Position numbers and translations under genes: made by a program | DNA from: Pseudomonas cichorii | GTDB lineage: Bacteria; Pseudomonadota; Gammaproteobacteria; Pseudomonadales; Pseudomonadaceae | Reading direction: 5' to 3' | NCBI RefSeq assembly: GCF_015471405.1 | Contig: NZ_BLVZ01000019.1 | Location: 1 to 64,000 of the forward strand | Length of the DNA: 64,000 nt | Shown here: positions 24,538-33,027 of the stretch, in pieces | Numbering within the stretch: the stretch's first letter is position 1 | Layout: each line of letters opens with the position of its first letter | Notes under the pieces: generated by a model | What the model was told of the DNA's origin: nothing | Seen by the model: only the letters and a program-made list of their open reading frames with translations | Databases searched by the model: none

Positions 24538-25266
24538 CTAATGAGTCCGTTCCTGCTTGAGGGCATTAAGTACTTCTTCGACGCTACTCAGCACCCGATC
24601 CACCTCTGGCAACACAGGCCGTTTCAACACCAGCACCGGCAACCCACGCTCCCGGGCGACTTCCAGTTTGGGTTCGGTGGAGCTGCTGCCGCTGTTCTTG
24701 CTGATCAGGACATCGATCTGGCGGCGCTCGAACAGGGCGCGTTCGTCTTCGAGGTGGAAAGGTCCGCGTGCGCCTATCACTTCGCAGCGTTCGTTGCCGG
24801 GGTATGGGTCCAGGGCGCGGAGGGTCCAGAACTGGTGCTCAGGGATTTCGTGCAGGTGCTGCAAGGGCTCGCGGCCCAGGGTGAACAATGGGCGTCTGAA
24901 TGTCGCCAGGGCCGTAATCAGTTCTGACCAGTCGGCCACTTCGCGCCAGTCATCACCCGGGCCTGGCTGCCACGCCGGACGACGCAGTGCCCAGCACTCG
25001 ATCCCGGCCAGCTCCGCCGCGACGGCAGCATTGCGGCTGATCTGTGCTGCATAGGGATGGGTGGCATCCAGCAACAGGTCGACACCCTGTTCACGGATGA
25101 ATTGCGCCATGCCTTCAGCGCCGCCATAACCGCCAACCTTGAGCTGGCAGGTCAGGTCCGTCGGCACGCGGCCAACACCGGCCAGACTGTAGATGTGCTC
25201 CGGCCCCAGGGTTCGGGCGATGGCCAGTGCTTCAGTCACGCCACCCAGCAGCAATATGCGTTTCAT
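24538..25266 (-). CDS. cobK: Cobalt-precorrin-6A reductase
   Basis: The 242-residue NAD(P)H enzyme reduces precorrin-6A to precorrin-6B in cobalamin synthesis. The start MKRILLLGGVTEALAIARTL is the nucleotide-binding entry of CobK/CbiJ. Further marks are VGGYGGAEGMAQFIRE, LLLDATHPYAAQIS, ECWALRRPAWQP, FTLGREPLQ and VLISKNSGSSSTEPKLEVARERGLPVLVLKRP near the end. It overlaps cbiD by 4 bases and is last in cobL-cbiD-cobK. Confidence 0.94.
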   Translation of the reverse strand: MKRILLLGGVTEALAIARTLGPEHIYSLAGVGRVPTDLTCQLKVGGYGGAEGMAQFIREQGVDLLLDATHPYAAQISRNAAVAAELAGIECWALRRPAWQPGPGDDWREVADWSELITALATFRRPLFTLGREPLQHLHEIPEHQFWTLRALDPYPGNERCEVIGARGPFHLEDERALFERRQIDVLISKNSGSSSTEPKLEVARERGLPVLVLKRPVLPEVDRVLSSVEEVLNALKQERTH

Positions 25267-26360
25267 GCAGTCACTCCGGCTTTTCCGACAATACCGCCCT
25301 GACGATCAATGGCGAAAACCTCTACCTGAACCTGCGCGGGGACTACGCTGCGGGCGAAGTCCAGAGCGTGCTGGCAGACCGTATCGCCCAAAGGCACACC
25401 CGCCGCCGTGCTCATGGCCAGTGCTTGCTGGCTGGTATTGGCGTCGCGAATCTGCTGCTGCAACCTTTCATCGGCCCCTGCATCCGCTGCCCATTGCGCC
25501 AGTTGCGGCAGGTCGATGCTGGAATGACGGCTGTGCAGGTCCATATGACCGGCAGCCAGTTTGCTGATCTTGCCGAAGCCGCCGCAGATGCTCAGTTTAT
25601 CCACAGGCACCTTGCGCAGATGCTTGAGCACCGCGCCTACGAAGTCGCCCATTTCGATCAGGGCGATGTCCGGGATCCCGTAGACCCTGCGCATCGTGTC
25701 CTCGCTGGCGTTGCCGGTGCAGGCGGCGATATGCAGGTAGCCATTGGTCTTGGCAACATCGATACCCTGATGGATGGAAGCGATGTAAGCCGCGCAGGAA
25801 AACGGCCGGACAATGCCGCTGGTGCCCAGAATCGACAGCCCGCCGAGAATGCCCAGGCGCGGGTTCATTGTTTTCAGCGCAAGCGCTTCACCGCCTTCGA
25901 CGCCGACCGTCACCTCGAAACCGCCCGCATAGCCCATCTCTTGCGCCAGCCCCAGCAAATGCTCGGTCATCATGCGCCGTGGCACCGGATTGATGGCGGG
26001 TTCGCCGACATTCAAGACCAGACCGGGGCGTGTCACCGTGCCCACTCCCGAGCCGGCGACAAAGCGCACGCCAGGCTCGGCATCAAGCCGCACACGGGCA
26101 AATACCAGTGCGCCATGGGTCACATCGGGGTCGTCCCCGGCGTCCTTGATGGTCGCGGCTTCCGCGCCATCTTCGACAAGACGGCAGAACTCCAGACGCA
26201 TCTGCACCTGTTTGCCCTTGGGCAATACGATCTGCACCGCATCGTTGACCTGCCCGCCGAGTAACAGGCGAGCCGCCGCCAGACTGGTCGCCGTGGCGCA
26301 GCTGCCGGTGGTCAGGCCACTGCGCAGAGGGGCGGGCTGTTCGGCGGTTTCTTCACGCAT
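25263..26360 (-). CDS. cbiD: Cobalt-precorrin-5B C1-methyltransferase CbiD
   Basis: The 365-residue protein begins with LRSGLTTGSCATATSLAAARLLL and contains GDDPDVTHGALVFA, VGTVTRPGL.L.VGEPAINPVPRRM, and LGILGGLSILGTSGIVRPFSCAAYIASIHQGID, all typical of CbiD. In pseudomonads, which make cobalamin aerobically but lack CobF, CbiD is thought to perform the C1 methylation. It shares a base with cobL and overlaps cobK by 4 bases, so the three genes are one operon. Confidence 0.94.
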   Translation of the reverse strand: MREETAEQPAPLRSGLTTGSCATATSLAAARLLLGGQVNDAVQIVLPKGKQVQMRLEFCRLVEDGAEAATIKDAGDDPDVTHGALVFARVRLDAEPGVRFVAGSGVGTVTRPGLVLNVGEPAINPVPRRMMTEHLLGLAQEMGYAGGFEVTVGVEGGEALALKTMNPRLGILGGLSILGTSGIVRPFSCAAYIASIHQGIDVAKTNGYLHIAACTGNASEDTMRRVYGIPDIALIEMGDFVGAVLKHLRKVPVDKLSICGGFGKISKLAAGHMDLHSRHSSIDLPQLAQWAADAGADERLQQQIRDANTSQQALAMSTAAGVPLGDTVCQHALDFARSVVPAQVQVEVFAIDRQGGIVGKAGVTA

Positions 26361-27562
26361 CAGGGCTTGACCACATCCAGCAGGGTAATGGGCAGCGCCT
26401 GACGCCAGGTGTCGAACTCCCCCAGAGGTTTGGCATGGGCGACATGGATACGTGTCAGCTCGCCGCCATGCTGTTCGCGCCAGGCCATCAGGGTGACTTC
26501 GCTTTGCAGGGTCACGGCATTGGCGACCAGCCGGCCACCGGAGCGAAGTTGCTTCCAGCAGGCCTCCAGCACGCCGGGGCGGGTAACGCCGCCGCCGATG
26601 AAGATGGCATCGGGTGTTTCAAGGCCGTTCAGTGCTTCGGGCGCACTGCCGCGCACCAGTTGCAGGCCCGGCACGCCCAGAGCATCACGGTTGAATTCGA
26701 TCAGATGCTGACGGCCTTCATCAGCTTCAATGGCCAGGGTGCGGCAGGTGGGATGGGCGCGCATCCATTCGATGCCGATGGAGCCACAGCCCGCACCTAC
26801 ATCCCAGAGCAGTTCGCCGGGCACGGGGGCCAGGCGCGCCAGCGTGATTGCCCGTACATCGCGTTTGGTAAGCTGGCCGTCATGCTCGAACGCCGAGTCC
26901 GGCAAGCCCGCCAGGGTGCTCAGACGTGGGGCGTCGATGTCTGCGCGACAGTCGATGGCCACCAGATTCAGCGCCGCTGTTTCCGGGTTGCCCCATTCAC
27001 TGGCCAGCCCGTCGATACGCCGCTCGGCCTCGCCGCCCAGATGTTCAAGTACGGTCATCTGGCTCGGGCCGAATCCTCGCTCGCGCAACAACCCGGCAAT
27101 GGCCGCCGGGCTGCTGCCATCGTTGCTCAGCACCAGCAGGCGCACACCATGGTGAAATTGTGAGTTCAGGGCGGCCAACGGACGGGCAACTACCGAAAGC
27201 GTGACGACTTCCTGCAACGGCCAACCCAGACGTGCCGCAGCAAGGGAATAAGAGGACGGGGCCGATACGATGCGCATCTCTTCGATGTCGACCACGCGGG
27301 CAAGGCTGGCGCCGACACCAAACAGCATCGGATCACCGCTGGCCAGTACACAGACTTCGGCACCGCGCTGCTCCAGCACCGGGTTCAGGGAAAACGGGCG
27401 GGGCCAGTTCCTGCGCTCTGCACGAATGCAGCGCGGCAGCAAGGCGAGCTGGCGCGGGCTGCCGAACACCTGATCGGCGTTCAGCAGCGCATGCCGGGCA
27501 TTCTTGCCCAGGCCTTTGTAACCGTCTTCCCCGATTCCCACGACTGTCAGCCACGGCGACAT
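26360..27562 (-). CDS. cobL: Precorrin-6Y C5,15-methyltransferase (decarboxylating)
   Basis: The 400-residue enzyme has two fused domains. Residues 1-200 are the CbiE tetrapyrrole methylase (start MSPWLTVVGIGEDGYKGL, then VLASGDPMLFGVGASLARV). Residues 200-400 are the CbiT Rossmann methylase (RDVRAITLARLAP.PGELLWDVGAGCGSIGIEWMR, then DAIFIGGGVTRPG). It methylates C5 and C15 and removes the C12 acetate carboxyl. The start at 27562 is set by GAGGG six bases upstream; an ATG at 27568 is directly attached to it. The gene diverges from cobG. Confidence 0.94.
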   Translation of the reverse strand: MSPWLTVVGIGEDGYKGLGKNARHALLNADQVFGSPRQLALLPRCIRAERRNWPRPFSLNPVLEQRGAEVCVLASGDPMLFGVGASLARVVDIEEMRIVSAPSSYSLAAARLGWPLQEVVTLSVVARPLAALNSQFHHGVRLLVLSNDGSSPAAIAGLLRERGFGPSQMTVLEHLGGEAERRIDGLASEWGNPETAALNLVAIDCRADIDAPRLSTLAGLPDSAFEHDGQLTKRDVRAITLARLAPVPGELLWDVGAGCGSIGIEWMRAHPTCRTLAIEADEGRQHLIEFNRDALGVPGLQLVRGSAPEALNGLETPDAIFIGGGVTRPGVLEACWKQLRSGGRLVANAVTLQSEVTLMAWREQHGGELTRIHVAHAKPLGEFDTWRQALPITLLDVVKP

Positions 27563-27622
27563 GTACATCCCTCGATCCAAACTTCCGACAGAGCGTCTTT
27601 TCATGCTGGCGGACAAAGCAGG

Positions 27623-27656
27623 CATAATACCGCGCCCGATAGGCACATGTGCCTAT
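27623..27656 (+). promoter_or_regulatory. cobG promoter -10 and perfect 18-bp palindrome
   Basis: CATAAT at 27623-27628 is a good -10 candidate for cobG. Starting eleven bases later, ATAGGCACATGTGCCTAT (27639-27656) is a perfect 18-bp palindrome that would cover the expected start point. This is the normal position for a repressor operator, or the transcript could form a hairpin. No B12 riboswitch consensus is seen. The region lies between two divergent cobalamin operons. Confidence 0.45.
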
Positions 27657-27700
27657 TGAAGCGGCAACCAGGGTCCAGAAAGTCCAGATCGGGTGATTCA

Positions 27701-29041
27701 TTGAACGAGCCGAAGTACGCTCGCAAGTCCTCCATAACCATTCGCCCCTCGGCCTGTCCGGGGTTGCTGCGTATCGTCCCGGCTCTGGACGGCGGAATCT
27801 GCCGGATCAAGCTGGCCGGTGGCGTGATCAGTGCCGCTCAGGCGTTGGCGGTGGCGCAGGCTGCGAGTACTTATGCTCAGGGCGTGATCGAGGCGACCAA
27901 CCGGTCCAACCTTCAGATTCGCGGGATCGGCGCCGATCATGGCGGGTTGATCCAGTCGCTGATGGCTGCGGGGCTTGGTCCGGCCAATCCTGACAGCGAC
28001 GATGTGCGCAACCTGATGCTCAGCCCGACCGCCGGCCTGGATCCGCACATGCTGTTCGATACCCGGCCGCTGGCGGCGCAGATTCTGACTTCTCTGGAAA
28101 CGCACTCACGCTTTCATGAGCTGTCGGCCAAGTTTGCCCTCTCGCTGGATGGTGGCGAGGCGCTGGTCATGCTGGAACATCCTCATGACCTGTGGCTTTC
28201 GGCGCTGGCTGTGGACGGTGAAGTGCTGCTGGCCTTCGGACTGGCGGGTTGCCCGGCCCATGATCGACCGTTGGCGGCGGTGCCTCTGGCGAGCGGGCAT
28301 GAGTTGGTTATCGCGTTGCTGGAACTGTTTCTCGATCTGGCCCGCGCCGAACACACTCGCATGCGGCATTTGCTGGCTGAAGTGCCAGTTGCGGAAATTC
28401 TGCGCCAGTTGTCTGAGCGCTTGAGCGTTGCGCTGCGGGTTGATCAAAAAATAATCGAATGGCAGCGTTCGACGAACGGCGATAGCCATCATGTCGGCAT
28501 TTATCCACAGGCGCAGCCGGGGCTGGTGTCAGTCGGTGGTGTCGTGCCCCTTGGGCGTCTGGATCCCGCGTTGCTGAGCGCTGTCGCCCGACTGGCCGGC
28601 GAAAAGGGCGACGGAACCCTGCGTTTTACGCCCTGGCAAAGCCTGTTGCTGCCCAATGTGCCCGGCGAGCAAGCACAGGAGGTGGCGGCGGCATTGCAGG
28701 CGGCAGGCCTGATCTGTTCGAGCGAACAGCCGCTGTCGCGCATCGTGGCCTGTACCGGTTCGGCAGGCTGCGGCAAAGGGCTTGCCGATACCAAGGCCGA
28801 TGCGTTGCTGCTGGCCGGGCAGTTGCCCCGCAATGAAGCAGCGCACCTGACCGGCTGTGGTCGCTCCTGCGCCGCTGCGCATGTCGCGCCTGTGACTTTG
28901 CTGGCGGTTTCGCCGGGTCATTACGACCTCTATTTTCGCGATGCAGCACACCCCGGTTTCGGCGTGCTGCGTGCGCGTGACCTCACTATTGAAGCAGTTG
29001 GCGCGCAGTTGGCCGCCCACTCACGGAGCAGTTCTGCATGA
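27701..29041 (+). CDS. cobG: Precorrin-3B synthase CobG
   Basis: CobG oxidises precorrin-3A to precorrin-3B with O2, the aerobic ring-contraction step. The product is a nitrite/sulfite-reductase-like protein starting RPSACPGLLRIVPALDGGICRIKLAGG, with the siroheme/4Fe4S Cys motifs near the end in ACTGSAGCGKGLADTKADAL and LTGCGRSCAAAHVAPV. The TTG at 27701 (446 residues) is preferred because homologues begin about ten residues before RPSACPG; longer frames run into the upstream palindrome. The stop overlaps the cobH start by 4 bases. Confidence 0.9.
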   Translation: MNEPKYARKSSITIRPSACPGLLRIVPALDGGICRIKLAGGVISAAQALAVAQAASTYAQGVIEATNRSNLQIRGIGADHGGLIQSLMAAGLGPANPDSDDVRNLMLSPTAGLDPHMLFDTRPLAAQILTSLETHSRFHELSAKFALSLDGGEALVMLEHPHDLWLSALAVDGEVLLAFGLAGCPAHDRPLAAVPLASGHELVIALLELFLDLARAEHTRMRHLLAEVPVAEILRQLSERLSVALRVDQKIIEWQRSTNGDSHHVGIYPQAQPGLVSVGGVVPLGRLDPALLSAVARLAGEKGDGTLRFTPWQSLLLPNVPGEQAQEVAAALQAAGLICSSEQPLSRIVACTGSAGCGKGLADTKADALLLAGQLPRNEAAHLTGCGRSCAAAHVAPVTLLAVSPGHYDLYFRDAAHPGFGVLRARDLTIEAVGAQLAAHSRSSSA

Positions 29042-29664
29042 TTGATTACATCCGCGATGGTCAGGAGATTTATCGCAACTCCTTCTCGATCATTCGCGCC
29101 GAAGCGCGTCTGGACACGATCCCGGCCGATCTGGAAAAGCTGGCTGTGCGTGTGATCCACGCCTGCGGCATGGTCGAGGTCATCGAAGACCTGCGTTTCT
29201 CGCCGGGTGCCGGAGCTGCCGGGCGTCAAGCACTGGCGGCGGGCGCGCCGATCCTCTGCGATGCGCGGATGGTGTCCGAAGGCATCACCCGTTCGCGGCT
29301 GCCGGCCAACAATCAGATCATCTGCACCTTGCATGACGAAGGCGTTCCGCAAATGGCCCGTGAGCTGGGCAATACCCGTTCCGCCGTGGCGCTGGAGCTG
29401 TGGCGTCCGCACCTGGAAGGTAGCGTTGTGGTGATCGGCAATGCACCGACCGCGCTGTTCTATCTCTTGGAAATGCTTGATGCAGGTGCTCCGAAACCGG
29501 CGTTGATCCTCGGTTTTCCGGTGGGCTTCGTCGGTGCTGCCGAATCCAAGGCCATGCTGGCCGCCGACAGCCGTGGCGTGCCTTTCGTCATCATGCAAGG
29601 CCGTCGTGGCGGCAGCGCCATGGCCGTTGCGGCGGTCAACGCACTGGCGACGGAGATCGAATGA
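29038..29664 (+). CDS. cobH: Precorrin-8X methylmutase
   Basis: The 208-residue CobH/CbiC moves the C11 methyl to C12, giving hydrogenobyrinate. The family marks are clear: I.DGQEIYRNSFSIIR.EA near residue 5, a catalytic His in VRVIHACGMVE near 43, ILCDARMV..GI near 78, and VVIGNAPTALFYLLEM plus GFPVGFVGAAESK later. Overlaps with cobG and cobI of 4 bases each show translational coupling. Confidence 0.96.
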   Translation: MIDYIRDGQEIYRNSFSIIRAEARLDTIPADLEKLAVRVIHACGMVEVIEDLRFSPGAGAAGRQALAAGAPILCDARMVSEGITRSRLPANNQIICTLHDEGVPQMARELGNTRSAVALELWRPHLEGSVVVIGNAPTALFYLLEMLDAGAPKPALILGFPVGFVGAAESKAMLAADSRGVPFVIMQGRRGGSAMAVAAVNALATEIE

Positions 29665-30395
29665 TGCAGGCTCGTGGTCGATTGATTGGCCTGGGCGTCG
29701 GCCCCGGCGACCCGGAACTGATTACCGTCAAGGCGCTGCGTCTGTTGCGCGAATCGCCTGTGGTGGCCTACTTCGTGGCCAAGGGCAAGAAAGGCAATGC
29801 GTTCGGTATCATCGAAGGTCATTTGCAGGAAGCCCAGACGCTGATGCCGCTGGTGTACCCGGTGACCACCGAAGCGCTGCCAGCGCCGCTGTCCTACGAG
29901 CAGGTCATCAGTGACTTCTATGACGAGGCCAGCCTGGATGTGGCGGCGCATCTGGATGCCGGTCGCGATGTGGCGGTGATCTGTGAAGGCGACCCGTTTT
30001 TCTACGGCTCCTACATGTACCTGCATGACCGTCTGGCCGAGCGTTATGAAGCTCAGGTGATTCCGGGTGTGTGCTCGATGCTGGGCGGTGCGTCCGTGCT
30101 GGGTGCGCCACTGGTGTATCGCAATCAGAGCCTGTCAGTGCTGTCCGGCGTGCTGCCGCACGACGAGCTCAAGCGCAAGCTGGCCGACGCCGATGCGGCG
30201 GTCATCATGAAGCTGGGGCGCAACTTTCCCAAAGTGCGAGATGTGCTGGCAGAGCTAGGCATGGCCGGGCGTGCGCTTTATGTCGAGCGCGCCACGATGG
30301 TCAATCAGAAGATCGTGCCGCTGGATCAGGTCGACCCCATGTCGTCGCCTTATTTCTCGCTGATTATCGTTCCCGGCGAAAGGTGGCAAGGCTGA
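29661..30395 (+). CDS. cobI: Precorrin-2 C20-methyltransferase
   Basis: The 244-residue SAM-dependent tetrapyrrole methylase begins RGRLIGLGVGPGDPELITVKALRLL, the glycine-rich SAM entry of this family. It has VAVICEGDPFFYGSYMYLHDRL and the VIPGVCSMLGGASVLGAPLVYRNQSLSVLSG segment near 130-160, and MKLGRNFPKVRDVL at about 178. These are diagnostic for CobI/CbiL. The stop shares a base with the cobJ start at 30395. Confidence 0.95.
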   Translation: MMQARGRLIGLGVGPGDPELITVKALRLLRESPVVAYFVAKGKKGNAFGIIEGHLQEAQTLMPLVYPVTTEALPAPLSYEQVISDFYDEASLDVAAHLDAGRDVAVICEGDPFFYGSYMYLHDRLAERYEAQVIPGVCSMLGGASVLGAPLVYRNQSLSVLSGVLPHDELKRKLADADAAVIMKLGRNFPKVRDVLAELGMAGRALYVERATMVNQKIVPLDQVDPMSSPYFSLIIVPGERWQG

Positions 30396-32098
30396 TGGTC
30401 CAGAACATTCCAGCCATTGTGATTCTGGGCAATGGCAGCCTGGCTACCGCGCGACGGATTCAGCAGCTTTACCCGGATGCACTGATTCATGGTCTGGCCG
30501 AGCGTGTGCAGGGAGCGGACAGCACTTACAGCGAATTTGGCACGACTCTGCGCCAGCTTTATCAACAGAACACGCCGATCATTGCCCTGTGCGCGGCCGG
30601 TATCGTGATTCGGACTCTGGCACCACTGCTGCTGGAAAAGGGTGCCGAACCTGCCGTGCTGGCCGTGGCCGAAGACGGCAGCGCAGTCGTGCCGCTGCTG
30701 GGCGGGCTGGGCGGGGTTAATGTCATGGCTCGTGAAATAGCCGCTGGCCTTGGCGTTGCACCGGCTATCACCACCAGTGGTGAGCTGCGTTTCGGCACCT
30801 GCCTGCTCAACCCGCCCAATGGTTATGCCTTGGGCGATCTGGAGCTGGGCAAGCGCTTTGTTTCCGATCTGCTCTCCGGCGAGCACGTACGCATCGAAGG
30901 CGCGGCACCGTGGCTGGCCCAGGCGCAACTGCCGGAAGATCCCCACGCGGATCTGGCGATTCATGTGGGTTGTGCCGAGCGCGAGCCCTCAAGCAACGAA
31001 TTGCTGATTTACCCGCGCAGCGTGCTGGTTGCGGTCAGTGAGACAGGCCCGGAACTCGCTGACAACGTGCGGGCTGCCTTGCACGAAGCCAGAGTCGCCG
31101 TGCAATCCCTGGCCTGCCTGCTGGCCGGAGATGCTCAGATGGCCGATGCTGATTTGCATCAGGCCGCAGCCGGTTTGGGTGTGCCAGTGCGTTTTGTCAA
31201 AAGCGAAGCCGCCAGCGAGATGGCCCGGCATGCGGTACCGCAGCTGCTGCCGCCAATCAGTGTGGGCGAGGGCATTGCGATTGCCGTTGCCCGCCAGCCA
31301 CTGGATGTTCAGCAGATCGGCCGTGGACGCGGACGGCTTGCGGTCATTGGTCTGGGGCCTGGCGCTGCCGAATTCATGGTGCCTGCGGTCAAGGCCGAAC
31401 TGGCACGTGCCAACGACGTGCTGGGTTATGAAACCTATGTGCGTATGGCCGGGCCATTCCGTGCCGATCAGGTGCTGCATTGCACCGACAACCGCGAAGA
31501 AATGATGCGTGCTCGCCATGCGTTTGAACTGGCGGCGCAAGGTCGCTCGGTGGTGGTGGTGTCGTCCGGTGATCCGGGTGTGTTTGCCATGGCCTCGGCC
31601 GTGCTTGAGGCATTGCATGAATCCAGTGACCCTCAATGGCATGCCGTTGAGCTGGAAATCCTGCCGGGCGTCTCTGCTTCCCTGGCGACGGCTGCCCAGG
31701 CTGGCGCGCCCTTGGGGCATGACTTCTGTGTCATGTCGCTGTCGGACAACCTCAAGCTTTGGGATGTGATCGAAAAGCGTCTGGACCTGGCATCTCAGGC
31801 TGACCTTGCGTTGGCTTTCTACAACCCGATCTCGCGCTCTCGCCCTTGGCAACTGGGACGGGCGCTGGAAATCGTGCGCCAGCACCGTAACCCTGAAACG
31901 CCCGTGACGCTGGGGCGTGATATCGGTCGTCCGGGGCAGACCCTGCGTGTCATTACCCTGGGTGAGCTGACGCCTGAGCAGGTGGATATGCGCACCATGG
32001 TGCTCATCGGTTCTTCGACCACCTGCACCTTTGCCCGCCCCAATGGCGAGCGATGGGTGTATACGCCACGCTGGTATCCGGTAAAACCGGGTAGTTGA
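30395..32098 (+). CDS. cobJ: CbiG-CobJ fusion (precorrin-3B C17-methyltransferase)
   Basis: The 567-residue protein is a fusion. Residues 1-120 match the CbiG N-terminal region (PAIVILGNGSLATARRI, then GAEPAVLAVAEDGSAVVPLLGGLGG). Residues 200-310 match its C-terminal region (NELLIYPRSVLVAV, with the GVPVRFVKSEAA motif). Residues 320-560 are the CobJ methylase (GRLAVIGLGPGAAEFMVPAVKAELARA, VVVVSSGDPGVFAMASAVLEAL, LPGVSASLATAAQAGAPLGHDFC). CobJ methylates C17 and contracts the ring. The ATG overlaps the cobI stop. A REP hairpin follows the gene. Confidence 0.93.
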   Translation: MVQNIPAIVILGNGSLATARRIQQLYPDALIHGLAERVQGADSTYSEFGTTLRQLYQQNTPIIALCAAGIVIRTLAPLLLEKGAEPAVLAVAEDGSAVVPLLGGLGGVNVMAREIAAGLGVAPAITTSGELRFGTCLLNPPNGYALGDLELGKRFVSDLLSGEHVRIEGAAPWLAQAQLPEDPHADLAIHVGCAEREPSSNELLIYPRSVLVAVSETGPELADNVRAALHEARVAVQSLACLLAGDAQMADADLHQAAAGLGVPVRFVKSEAASEMARHAVPQLLPPISVGEGIAIAVARQPLDVQQIGRGRGRLAVIGLGPGAAEFMVPAVKAELARANDVLGYETYVRMAGPFRADQVLHCTDNREEMMRARHAFELAAQGRSVVVVSSGDPGVFAMASAVLEALHESSDPQWHAVELEILPGVSASLATAAQAGAPLGHDFCVMSLSDNLKLWDVIEKRLDLASQADLALAFYNPISRSRPWQLGRALEIVRQHRNPETPVTLGRDIGRPGQTLRVITLGELTPEQVDMRTMVLIGSSTTCTFARPNGERWVYTPRWYPVKPGS

Positions 32099-32106
32099 TG
32101 TTGTTT

Positions 32107-32151
32107 GTGAATGAATTCGCTCCGGCAGGCTATAGGAGCGAGTTCATTCAC
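32107..32151. repeat. REP hairpin after cobJ
   Basis: GTGAATGAATTCGCTCC and GGAGCGAGTTCATTCAC are inverted 17-base arms with one mismatch and an 11-base loop. It belongs to the same family as 18849-18891 and may serve as the 3' end of the cobG operon. Confidence 0.75.
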
Positions 32152-32294
32152 GACGATAAAGTAAGAAGTCTCTTTAATCCCTGCGGGTCGTTGTTTATTG
32201 TTGTTGTAATCTTGTACTTTTAGCCGTTTTCTGTGTTGTGCAGCTGCGTCAGCTTGGCTAGTTTCATATCCTTGTTTCTATAAGGATGTAGATA

Positions 32295-32942
32295 ATGGCA
32301 AGTCAAGACTTCAATGCCCTGATAGCGGGCAATACTATCGTGTCTTTCTCTTCGACTGTTTCAAGACAGGCCCGTGAAGATATTGCGGATATGCTGCTGT
32401 ATGCCGAGTTCTTTGCGACCCAGAGTTACCGGCCAAACGAGTTCTGGACCAGTTGGCTCAACTATTACCGCAGTACCCTGGTCCGTTCAGGGTGCAAACT
32501 GAAAAGTCAGATCGTCAAGGAGCCGATGGTCATTACCGGTGCTGAAGAGCTGGATAGCATCAGTTTCGATATCACCGGTTCAGTGCGTGTCGACAACCTG
32601 CTGGAACTCACCCGGCGCTCATTCAAGGCGGCGCGGCTCAATCAGTATGCGCGGCATTTCTTTCAGTACGGGTCGGGTTCGGGATCGGTCGGTAATTTTC
32701 AGATCGTGCCCTGCGAAGAGGTTGCCGGGGAAGTACATCTCCTGCTGTGCGGTCTGCATGCCAGCTCGACCATTACCTCGGATAGTCGCGGCGGCGACTC
32801 GTGGATCAATCGCGAGATGGTCGTGCGCCTGGGGGGTGGTGTCTATGCGTTCAACAGGACCGTTTTTGCTTCGCAAAGGGAGCGTATCCGCGCCAGATTG
32901 AAAGCTGTCGGTAACCTCAATATCCGTCAGATAGACATCTGA
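32295..32942 (+). CDS. Unidentified protein, paralogue family member A
   Basis: I do not recognise this 215-residue protein. It has no signal peptide or membrane segment. It starts with LIAGNTIVSF (residues 9-18), then a helix with ARED...MLLYAEFFATQSYR, and a WTSWLNYYRSTL segment (51-62). FQIVPCE lies at 135-141, followed by EVHLLLCGLHA, and the C-terminal region has REMVVRLGGGVYAF. The same motifs, in the same order and nearly the same spacing, recur in the three genes that follow, so this is the first of four paralogues. A good AAGGATG site precedes ATG 32295. The upstream gap is AT-rich. Confidence 0.8.
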   Translation: MASQDFNALIAGNTIVSFSSTVSRQAREDIADMLLYAEFFATQSYRPNEFWTSWLNYYRSTLVRSGCKLKSQIVKEPMVITGAEELDSISFDITGSVRVDNLLELTRRSFKAARLNQYARHFFQYGSGSGSVGNFQIVPCEEVAGEVHLLLCGLHASSTITSDSRGGDSWINREMVVRLGGGVYAFNRTVFASQRERIRARLKAVGNLNIRQIDI

Positions 32943-33027
32943 ATTATTTGCTTACAGCAGAGACTGTAAGAAATATCCATTGATGTGCTGGGTATTTGGG
33001 TTGCTCTGATGTCATCCAGGTTCTTTG

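Noticed and set aside
27563..27700. A cobalamin riboswitch between cobL and cobG
   Set aside because: The B12 box and the typical long leader are absent; the region is only 138 bases and holds the 18-bp palindrome instead.
32951..32970. A terminator between paralogues A and B
   Set aside because: CTTACAG and CTGTAAG form a 7-bp stem, but no T run follows on the plus strand, so termination there is not supported.
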